A stretch of DNA of 9,751 bases, taken from contig JAKBPM010000036.1 of assembly GCA_021829515.1 (NCBI GenBank), forward strand, positions 1 through 9,751. Reading direction: 5' to 3'. This document shows, piece after piece, positions 1 to 4,884 of this stretch. Source of the DNA: Nitrospirota bacterium. Lineage in GTDB: Bacteria > Nitrospirota_A > Leptospirillia > Leptospirillales > Leptospirillaceae. The translations under genes and the position numbers were made by a program. Each line of letters begins with the position of its first letter. The stretch's first letter is position 1. Below the pieces are notes generated by a model. It was not told the DNA's origin. It did not search any database and saw only the letters and a list, made by a program, of their open reading frames with translations.

Positions 1-1
1 T

Positions 2-571
2 TGTTCGACACTTGAAAAAGCTGGAATTTTTCTGGACGGAGTGGTCCATAGCATTGCTTTTGCCCTTAGGGAAGAGCTAGATGGACATTTTGTCGATACC
101 AGCCGGAAGGGTTATCTTTTGGCACAAGAGATCAGTGCTTTTTCCCTTGTGGCTCTTTCAAAGGCGCTTCTTCCTCGCATGAATGACGGAGGAGCCATTG
201 TTGCAATGACCTATCTGGGCTCCGAACGTGTGGTTCCTCACTACAATGTCATGGGAGTGGCAAAGGCTGCCCTTGAATCGGCTGTTCGTTATCTGGCCTA
301 TGATCTGGGTGGTCGAAAAATCCGCGTCAACTCACTGTCGGCCGGACCGGTTAAAACCGCTTCAGGTCGTGCGATCAAAGGGTTTGGAGATATGGTGAAG
401 ACCGTTTCCGAACAGTCGGCGATCAAGGAGCAACTGACCGTTTCTGAGGTTGCAGATGTTGCGGTTTCTCTTTTGTCACCTTATTTCAGGGGTGTTACAG
501 GGGAGCTGATTCATGTCGACATGGGGTATCACGCTTTAGGAATGGTTTTGCCGGGTTCATCTCCCGCCTAG
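2..571 (+). CDS. fabI: Enoyl-[acyl-carrier-protein] reductase (NADH), C-terminal part
   Basis: The reading frame is open from base 2 to the TAG at 569-571, giving 189 residues. Full FabI is about 260 residues, so roughly 70 N-terminal residues, including the Rossmann nucleotide-binding start, lie outside the window. FabI reduces enoyl-ACP with NAD(P)H in the last step of each fatty-acid elongation cycle, as a soluble tetramer. Seen here: LDGVVHSIAFA near the left edge, then YLGSERVVPHYNVMGVAK, which keeps the FabI spacing Y-x9-Y-x6-K (window residues 71, 81 and 88, equivalent to E. coli Tyr146, Tyr156 and Lys163). After that come RVNSLSAGP and the C-terminal GELIHVDMGY. The Y-x6-K spacing separates FabI from ordinary short-chain dehydrogenases, which have Y-x3-K. 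The gene appears intact over the visible part. An internal GTG at 41 is not a start. Confidence 0.95.
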   Translation, partial: CSTLEKAGIFLDGVVHSIAFALREELDGHFVDTSRKGYLLAQEISAFSLVALSKALLPRMNDGGAIVAMTYLGSERVVPHYNVMGVAKAALESAVRYLAYDLGGRKIRVNSLSAGPVKTASGRAIKGFGDMVKTVSEQSAIKEQLTVSEVADVAVSLLSPYFRGVTGELIHVDMGYHALGMVLPGSSPA

Positions 572-598
572 ACATCATCACCAATCAGCGTTCTGCTT

Positions 599-645
599 AT
601 CGTCGAACTCTTCTTTCTTGAACAATCGAGGGAGGGTTCGACGAT
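599..645. repeat. 10-bp inverted repeat downstream of fabI
   Basis: ATCGTCGAAC (599-608) and GTTCGACGAT (636-645) are perfect reverse complements separated by 27 nt. It begins 27 nt after the fabI stop, so it may form a transcription terminator or an mRNA-stabilising stem. There is no clear T-run after the right arm, and the loop is long, so an intrinsic terminator is unproven. It could also be an operator for the promoter further downstream. Confidence 0.45.
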
Positions 646-772
646 TCACTTTCTGGCAATTTCCATTTGTGTTTTCTGTCTAACGAGTCTCCTGTTCCAA
701 TCGTAAGATCTATTTATTGTAATATTTTTATATTTTTTAAATCTTTTAAATGCTTATTTTGAGTTATTCGAT

Positions 773-801
773 TTGATCGGATTGGTCTTGGGGAGTAGTA
801 T
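773..801 (+). promoter_or_regulatory. Putative sigma70-type promoter for the Rieske/cytochrome b operon
   Basis: TTGATC (773-778) and TAGTAT (796-801) are separated by 17 bp. Each matches its consensus at 4 of 6 positions. A very AT-rich block at about 708-760, with several A/T runs, lies just upstream and could act as an UP-like element. Transcription would begin near 808, leaving a leader of about 45 nt before the strong GGGAGGGA ribosome binding site (842-849). This is inference from consensus matching alone. Confidence 0.4.
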
Positions 802-852
802 GGATTTCAGCTCTTCTTCATTAACAAAGAATCTTATTTACGGGAGGGAATC

Positions 853-1791
853 ATGACGGAGCCAGTAGTGTTTCGAATGGGCATTCCGGTTCTGGATCAT
901 TCGGGAAAACAGGTTGGAACCCTGGAGCAGCTTGTTTTTCACGAAACCCAAAAAAAAATTGTGGAGCTTGTTGTCCGTGAACTATCCGGGCTCCGGCGCT
1001 TGCCCATGGATTTGGTGTCCGAGATCTCCCCATCATCGATTCATCTTAAAAAGTCGATGAATTCAGATGGGCTCTCGAAATGGCCCATTTTTCACCCGGA
1101 AGACTATGAGGAGGTTCCATCATGGTTTTTTCCTCCAGGTGCCCATATTGAGATCGGAGCGCTTGTTACGCTTAAGCCCTGCGATTTGAGGGAACTGGGA
1201 GAAGATCATGCGATGAGCCGTCGGGACTTCATGGCAAAATCAACGGTTGTCGTGGCATCAATGATCGGTGTCAGTCTTGTTGTTCCCATAGGTGGGTATA
1301 TCCTGACTGCAACCCAAACAAAAGTGGTAGATCATTGGATTGACCTTGGAATCAATCTGAACGCACTTCCTACGGATACGCCCATTTCACATCCATTTTT
1401 TGGAACTTCAGTGAGTGGGTGGATGAAGGTTCCTGTTTCCAGATCCGTCTGGCTGATCCATCATTCCAATCCCAATGCTCCGGATTCCAAATCGGAAGAC
1501 CAGATCAAGGGGATGGATTCTCCTCTGGAACTCAAAAACTCTGATCCCAGAATTACCGTTCTTTCTCCTGTTTGCCCCCATCTTGGCTGTGCTCCCCAGT
1601 GGACGCCAGAACAGAAAGAATTTATTTGTCCATGCCATCACTCCATCTATCAGCTCAATGGAAACCGTGTTTCCGGTCCGGCTCCAAGACCTATGGATTC
1701 TTTGCCCGTTAGGGTTTCCAAAGATGGGGCGATATCGATTGTTTATGAGCAGTTTGTTGTCGGGATTCCTAAAAAGGTCAGATTGTCCTGA
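853..1791 (+). CDS. Rieske 2Fe-2S protein of a bc complex with N-terminal PRC-barrel-like domain
   Basis: This is the iron-sulfur subunit of a quinol:cytochrome c oxidoreductase; it takes an electron from quinol at the Qo site and passes it to the cytochrome c domain. The 312-residue protein has three parts. Residues about 5-70 look like a PRC-barrel (FRMGIPVLDHSGKQVGTLEQ, then LVVRELSG and PMDLVSEI). Residues 121-151 form an internal twin-arginine anchor (MSRRDFMAK followed by a hydrophobic helix). Residues about 160-312 form the Rieske domain. Box I is CPHLGC (241-246) and box II is CPCHHS (259-264). By family rule the cluster ligands are C241, H243, C259 and H262, and the disulfide is C246-C261. 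The ATG at 853 follows GGGAGGGA at 842-849. A second possible start is the ATG at 1213, just before the twin-arginine motif, with GGGAGAA upstream; it would give an ordinary-sized Rieske protein. Classical Rieske proteins are about 180-200 residues, so the extension is notable. The cytochrome b gene follows 55 bp downstream. Confidence 0.93.
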   Translation: MTEPVVFRMGIPVLDHSGKQVGTLEQLVFHETQKKIVELVVRELSGLRRLPMDLVSEISPSSIHLKKSMNSDGLSKWPIFHPEDYEEVPSWFFPPGAHIEIGALVTLKPCDLRELGEDHAMSRRDFMAKSTVVVASMIGVSLVVPIGGYILTATQTKVVDHWIDLGINLNALPTDTPISHPFFGTSVSGWMKVPVSRSVWLIHHSNPNAPDSKSEDQIKGMDSPLELKNSDPRITVLSPVCPHLGCAPQWTPEQKEFICPCHHSIYQLNGNRVSGPAPRPMDSLPVRVSKDGAISIVYEQFVVGIPKKVRLS

Positions 1792-1833
1792 CTTGATGCC
1801 ACGGTAGTCTTGTCCAAAATCCTTTTAAAAATA

Positions 1834-1839
1834 GGAGGG
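1834..1839 (+). promoter_or_regulatory. Strong ribosome binding site of the cytochrome b/c gene
   Basis: GGAGGG lies 7 nt before the ATG at 1847 and fixes that start. The 55-bp gap to the Rieske gene shows no hairpin, which fits one bicistronic mRNA. Confidence 0.75.
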
Positions 1840-1846
1840 TTCTTTC

Positions 1847-3229
1847 ATGCATCCTTCCCGTCCGAACCGTTTGGTTGAGTACCTGGATGAACGGATCAGA
1901 GTTCGCTCCCTGATGCAGTTTCTTCTGGCAGAGCCTATGCCGGGAGGCGCAAGATGGGCTTATATTTTTGGAAGCATGGTCCTTTTCTCCCTGATCATAC
2001 AGTTTGTGACAGGTGTCATGCTGGCCTTTGACTATGGTGGGACTCCCGATCATGCCTGGGACAGTGTCAACTATATCGATCACCTGAAATATGGAACGCT
2101 TCCGGTTGGACGATTGATCAGAGGATTCCATTACTGGGGAGCATCGGTCATGGTTATTCTGGTGGGAATCCACCTCCTTCAGGTTTTTATCTGGGGGGCC
2201 TACAAGCGACCAAGAGAAGTCATGTGGCTTGTTGGTGTCGTTTTACTGGCACTGACGATGGTAGCCGCTTTTACCGGCTACCTTCTGCCTTGGGACGAGC
2301 GAGCTTATTGGGGAACGATTGTCGGAACAAACATGATGGGGATCATTCCGGTTGTTGGTCCCGTAATCAAAAGTGCCATCCGGGGAGGAACCGGCTTGGG
2401 AGCCTTGACCCTGTCGCATTTTTTTGCCATCCATACGATGGTTCTCCCATCTCTCTTCATCGGCTTTTTCGCTTTGCACATGGTTATTTTTCGCCGGGTC
2501 GGCCCTGCGGGGCCATTCCGGGGATCTCCATCCGAGCTTGAAGAGAAAAAAGAGTATTTTTATCCAAGACAGGTGTTGATGGATTCTCTCGGAATGCTTT
2601 TTATCTTTATCCTGGTCGCCACGCTCGCTGTTCTTTTTCCTCCGGGACTGGAAGCGATGGCCAATCCTGCGAACTCCAGTTACTCGCCGACCCCTGCATG
2701 GTATTTTGACTGGATTTTTGAGCTTTTAAAAATGATTCGCCCTGAAATTGCAGGTGTTTTGGGAGTCCCACTGATCGTCGGGATTCTTCTGGTGGTTTGG
2801 CCATTTTTTGATAAAAGCCCCGAACGCTCTCCTTACAAGAGACCGGTCGTTGTTTCAACCATTCTTTTAAGTCTTGGGCTGATCATTGTCCTGTCGTTGG
2901 AGGCAGAAGCAGGATACAAGCCCATGGTGGCACTTGACAGAACTGCCATGGCTCGGGGGAAAATCGTTTTTGACCATAGTGGCTGCATGGGGTGCCATAT
3001 GGTCGACGGAAAAGGGGGAAAGGTTGGCCCGGACCTTTCGGAAGAGGGGCTTGTTGGCCATTCGGAACATTGGCTCAAAGTCCAGTTTGTCAATTCGAAG
3101 GCCCACTTCCCTCAATCCCCGATGCCGGATTTTACGTTTTTGAAGCCGGAACAGATTCATGATCTGGCGCAGTATGTTTCGTCTCTTGGAAGAGCCGGAT
3201 GGCCTGATCCTACCGCTCCGACTCCTTAA
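1847..3229 (+). CDS. Cytochrome b (b6 + subunit IV) fused to a C-terminal mono-haem cytochrome c
   Basis: This is the membrane core of the quinol oxidase complex, with the c-type electron acceptor in the same 460-residue chain. Hydrophobic segments fall near 37-61, 93-116, 125-147 and 190-214 (b6-like helices A-D), then near 245-265, 300-321 and 333-353 (subunit-IV-like helices). Seven helices place the C-terminus outside, where haem c must be. Haem b ligand candidates are H95 and H109 (x13 between) and H196 and H211 (x14 between). The x14 spacing is the b6f-type signature, against x13 in bc1. The Qo motif reads P283-A-W-Y286, not PEWY. The b6f cysteine that binds haem c_n aligns with I40, so that haem is probably absent. 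The cytochrome c domain (about 360-450) has C380-M-G-C-H384 and a probable axial Met in SPMPDF (M426). Firmicute complexes split this into QcrB and QcrC; here all modules form one chain. No separate cytochrome c1 or f gene is present nearby. The last 20 bp overlap the convergent thioredoxin-like gene. Confidence 0.94.
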   Translation: MHPSRPNRLVEYLDERIRVRSLMQFLLAEPMPGGARWAYIFGSMVLFSLIIQFVTGVMLAFDYGGTPDHAWDSVNYIDHLKYGTLPVGRLIRGFHYWGASVMVILVGIHLLQVFIWGAYKRPREVMWLVGVVLLALTMVAAFTGYLLPWDERAYWGTIVGTNMMGIIPVVGPVIKSAIRGGTGLGALTLSHFFAIHTMVLPSLFIGFFALHMVIFRRVGPAGPFRGSPSELEEKKEYFYPRQVLMDSLGMLFIFILVATLAVLFPPGLEAMANPANSSYSPTPAWYFDWIFELLKMIRPEIAGVLGVPLIVGILLVVWPFFDKSPERSPYKRPVVVSTILLSLGLIIVLSLEAEAGYKPMVALDRTAMARGKIVFDHSGCMGCHMVDGKGGKVGPDLSEEGLVGHSEHWLKVQFVNSKAHFPQSPMPDFTFLKPEQIHDLAQYVSSLGRAGWPDPTAPTP

Positions 3230-3473
3230 GGGCCCGAATGATGGATGTTGCCCTCTGCTTTTCTGGCATCCCCGAGAAGTAGAGCCGGTTGTTGATCAGA
3301 GTCGATGGGACCATCTGGATCTGGTGTTCTTCCCGAAGGCTGGCGCCTTCTGGAGATTCGATATCCACTTCTGTGTATTCGATGTCCTGATCATCGGACA
3401 GTAGCTCCCAGAACCGTTTCACGGGGGGGCAAGTCGGGCACCAAGTTGCGGTGAGAAGAATGACTTTGACCAT
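3210..3473 (-). CDS. Small thioredoxin/glutaredoxin-like protein with CPTC active site
   Basis: This is an 87-residue single-domain redox protein of the thioredoxin fold, predicted cytosolic because no signal peptide is visible. MVKVILLTATWCPTCPPVK gives strand 1 and the active-site C12-P-T-C15. MVPST near residues 54-58 supplies the cis-proline (P56), and LINNRLYFSGM matches the last strands before the final helix. It should catalyse dithiol-disulfide exchange; the specific partner cannot be read from the sequence. At 87 residues it is closer to glutaredoxin or NrdH size than to a full thioredoxin of about 105. The start ATG (3473-3471) has GGAGGA just upstream on the minus strand. Its 3' end overlaps the cytochrome b/c gene by 20 bp tail to tail. 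A C7 tract (G7 on the plus strand at 3423-3429) encodes the residues right after the second cysteine. The tie to the neighbouring cytochrome genes is positional only. Confidence 0.85.
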   Translation of the reverse strand: MVKVILLTATWCPTCPPVKRFWELLSDDQDIEYTEVDIESPEGASLREEHQIQMVPSTLINNRLYFSGMPEKQRATSIIRALKESER

Positions 3474-3477
3474 GGTT

Positions 3478-3557
3478 CCTCCAAAATCTGTATGGTGTTT
3501 GTGGGGTGTTTCGATAGTGTACTGGAATGTTCACTCGTTGTCTCAGTATTTTGGAGG
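3478..3557. repeat. Inverted repeat framing the divergent intergenic region and holding both ribosome binding sites
   Basis: CCTCCAAAAT (3478-3487) and ATTTTGGAGG (3548-3557) are perfect 10-bp reverse complements. Each arm holds the Shine-Dalgarno sequence of one of the two divergent genes. CTG and CAG extend the match after a one-base offset. The simplest reading is two similar translation start sites in mirror image. An operator pair or a folded read-through transcript is possible but unsupported. Confidence 0.5.
3516..3544 (-). promoter_or_regulatory. Weak putative promoter for the thioredoxin-like gene
   Basis: Read on the minus strand, GAGACA (3544-3539) and TACACT (3521-3516) are 17 bp apart, each matching consensus at 4 of 6 positions. 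The leader would be about 35 nt. I found no comparably good match on the plus strand for the divergent gene, although a promoter for it must lie within or near this 88-bp gap. Confidence 0.25.
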
Positions 3558-3561
3558 TTAA

Positions 3562-3744
3562 ATGCTTGACCATTTGTTTTTGGGTGCCGTTGGCGGCGCA
3601 ATCTTTGGCTTGTTTTTATCAAGGGTCAATCGGAAAGGATTTTGTTCCGGTGTTGTGTGCCGGATGAATGGAGACCCTAAAGTCTCTATCCCTTGGTATG
3701 CAATGATCGGAGCTTTTTTGGGCGCAACATTTAGAGGAGATTAG
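3562..3744 (+). CDS. Small glycine-rich membrane protein, unknown function
   Basis: This 60-residue protein is not recognised. It has an N-terminal hydrophobic glycine-patterned stretch (about 4-20, LFLGAVGGAIFGLFL), a short basic/cysteine-containing loop (RKGFCSGVVCR, about 24-34), and a second hydrophobic stretch (about 45-57, WYAMIGAFLGATF). This suggests two short membrane helices packing through small residues. The two cysteines are four residues apart in between. The ATG at 3562 has GGAGG at 3553-3557, so translation is well supported. The stop is 6 bp before the ridA start, so the two genes are almost certainly cotranscribed. The good ribosome binding site and tight spacing are the main evidence that it is real. 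Confidence 0.65.
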   Translation: MLDHLFLGAVGGAIFGLFLSRVNRKGFCSGVVCRMNGDPKVSIPWYAMIGAFLGATFRGD

Positions 3745-3750
3745 GCAAGC

Positions 3751-4113
3751 ATGAATGATTTTCCCGTTCCCGTTGGACCGTATCAGACAGCAAGAAAACA
3801 TGGTGGATTCCTTTTTCTGTCAGGGCAAATTCCTCTTGACCCGAATTCCGGAAATCTTGTTGAGGGTGGTATCTCGTCACAAACAGAAAGAGTGATCCTG
3901 AATATCGCTGGTGTATTGAAATCGTATGGTATCGACTGGAAATCTGTTTTGAAGGTCACCGTATATCTGACAGATCTGAACGATTTTGCGGAGATGAACG
4001 GCGTGTATTCAAGATTGATCGGAGAGCCTTATCCGGCCCGTTCAACGATCGGTGTCGCTTCTCTGCCAAAATCGGCAAAAGTCGAGATTGAGGTGACCGC
4101 GGCATTATCGTGA
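3751..4113 (+). CDS. ridA: RidA family enamine/imine deaminase
   Basis: RidA (YjgF/YER057c/UK114) proteins are trimeric cytosolic enzymes that hydrolyse reactive enamines and imines, such as 2-aminoacrylate released by PLP enzymes, to 2-ketoacids. The 120-residue protein has GPYQTA (Y11), LSGQIPLDP, VTVYLTDLNDFAEMN and YPARSTIGVASLPK. The family's catalytic arginine is R97, and E113 in KVEIEVTA corresponds to the conserved glutamate. These features indicate an active RidA rather than an Rid2-7 paralogue that lacks the arginine. The N-terminus is about six residues shorter than E. coli RidA. An in-frame TAG at 3742-3744 bars any upstream start, and AGAGGAGA (3733-3740) supports the ATG at 3751. 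It follows the small membrane protein by 6 bp. Confidence 0.93.
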   Translation: MNDFPVPVGPYQTARKHGGFLFLSGQIPLDPNSGNLVEGGISSQTERVILNIAGVLKSYGIDWKSVLKVTVYLTDLNDFAEMNGVYSRLIGEPYPARSTIGVASLPKSAKVEIEVTAALS

Positions 4114-4207
4114 GGAATTTTTTCGTTGATGGACGAAGTTTGATTCTTATTGATTTTTCAAGACGAATGAACACGGGATGTGGAAGTAGAAGCACTTTTG
4201 TGATGAA

Positions 4208-4235
4208 GGAGGAGCCGTTCCGTGTTTGCTCCTCC
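4208..4235. terminator. GC-rich hairpin between convergent ridA and rpmB
   Basis: GGAGGAGC (4208-4215) and GCTCCTCC (4228-4235) form a perfect 8-bp stem with a 12-nt loop. It lies between two converging genes, where a bidirectional terminator is expected. No strong T-run follows on either strand immediately. A six-T run on the minus strand (plus positions 4248-4253) is on the rpmB side before the stem. The loop heptamer CCGTGTT (4220-4226) is complementary to AACACGG at 4170-4176, so a pseudoknot-like pairing is possible. Confidence 0.5.
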
Positions 4236-4268
4236 AATATCTGTTTCAAAAAAGCGGAGTAGGGCGAA

Positions 4269-4460
4269 CTAAAGGGCTTTTTGGACTTTTCCGCTTCGAA
4301 TGCAACGGGTGCAGACCTGTAACCGCTTTGCTGCTCCGTTGATCAATGCCCTGACTGGCTGCAGATTGGGACGAAATGCCCTTTTGCTGACCCTATGGGA
4401 GTGGCTGATCTGGTTTCCCATGACTTTTGTCTTGCCACATACTGCACATTCTTTGGCCAC
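4269..4460 (-). CDS. rpmB: 50S ribosomal protein L28, zinc-ribbon (four-cysteine) form
   Basis: L28 is a small structural protein of the large ribosomal subunit. From the GTG at 4460-4458 it has 63 residues beginning MAKECAVCGK, then GNQISHSHRVSKRAFRPNLQ, the L28 core. It ends with LQVCTRCIRSGKV. Four cysteines, C5/C8 and C50/C53, make the two CxxC knuckles of a zinc-binding 'C+' L28. An ATG 11 codons upstream (4493) is open. I prefer GTG because family members start with M-A-K/R, because an AAGAAAGG-like site precedes it on the minus strand, and because the promoter would place the ATG only about 5 nt from the transcript start. It is transcribed alone, convergent with ridA. Confidence 0.93.
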   Translation of the reverse strand: MAKECAVCGKTKVMGNQISHSHRVSKRAFRPNLQPVRALINGAAKRLQVCTRCIRSGKVQKAL

Positions 4461-4504
4461 GATTTTACCTTTCTTTAAACGGGATCCATCCACAAAACCC
4501 CTTC

Positions 4505-4533
4505 ATTCTAGAGAGAAAAAGAATCGAAATCAA
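4505..4533 (-). promoter_or_regulatory. Sigma70-type promoter of rpmB
   Basis: On the minus strand, TTGATT (4533-4528) and TAGAAT (4510-4505) are separated by exactly 17 bp, matching consensus at 4 of 6 and 5 of 6 positions. Transcription would start near 4498, about 38 nt before the GTG start. This spacing supports the GTG rather than the ATG at 4493. Confidence 0.65.
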
Positions 4534-4545
4534 GTGATTTTGGAT

Positions 4546-4660
4546 GAGACTTGGTGTCTCTGATTTCAGACAACCCGATTGAGAGACTCTTGTCCTTGAT
4601 CAGGAAGATGAATCTTTCTGATCAAGGACAGAATTGGGCCTTTGCGTATGAGACTCTTTT
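4546..4660. repeat. Structured intergenic block with an 18-bp hairpin and nested repeats
   Basis: The core is a hairpin at 4591-4630. TGTCCTTGATCAG (4591-4603) pairs perfectly with CTGATCAAGGACA (4618-4630), and the inner GAAGA/TCTTT continues the stem, with one G-T pair, to a TGAA tetraloop. Around it are GAGAC-TTGGT-GTCTC (4546-4560), TCTGA-TT-TCAGA (4559-4570), and a direct repeat GAGACTCTT at 4583-4591 and 4650-4658. The block sits between two divergent promoters, where no terminator is needed. Its role is unknown: a small RNA, an interspersed palindromic repeat and a regulator-binding region all remain possible. Confidence 0.6.
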
Positions 4661-4722
4661 TACGAATATTTATTATTATGGGTGTAAATGTTTTTAACAA
4701 AAACGATTTTTCATTGAAATCC

Positions 4723-4750
4723 TTGATATTTTTTTATGTTGGACTAGAAT
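4723..4750 (+). promoter_or_regulatory. Sigma70-type promoter upstream of the diguanylate cyclase gene
   Basis: TTGATA (4723-4728) and TAGAAT (4745-4750), with a 16-bp spacer, match consensus at 5 of 6 positions each. Upstream sequence is AT-rich. The start would be near 4757, giving a leader of about 128 nt before the GTG at 4885. The leader has no obvious hairpin; its only structure I noted is the AAGGAG site at 4869-4874. Confidence 0.6.
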
Positions 4751-4884
4751 GATTGTCAAAATTTTTTCATTCTGAACGTAATGTTCCCTTGTGCGCTTCT
4801 TGTTCGTGATGGAAATAGTTTCCTGGTGGTGGCTGTTATTTTATGTCGGGTCTTTTTCCTTTAAAATGAAGGAGATTTCCGGAA

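Noticed and set aside
1475..1807. 110-codon frame overlapping the Rieske domain, and similar ones at 1408-1641 and 1778-2173
   Set aside because: They overlap the CxHxGC/CPCHxS region or the cytochrome b start in other frames; the Rieske and cytochrome frames carry all the conserved motifs.
4461..4493. Start of rpmB at the ATG at 4493
   Set aside because: It adds 11 residues not found in L28, lacks a ribosome binding site and lies almost at the predicted transcript start. The GTG at 4460 restores the family N-terminus.
4300..4563. 87-codon plus-strand frame over rpmB
   Set aside because: It is antisense to a clear ribosomal protein L28 gene and has no supporting signal.
4757..4884. Riboswitch (for example c-di-GMP type) in the diguanylate cyclase leader
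   Set aside because: I saw no recognisable aptamer core or GNRA-receptor pattern and no terminator/antiterminator hairpins in these 128 bases.
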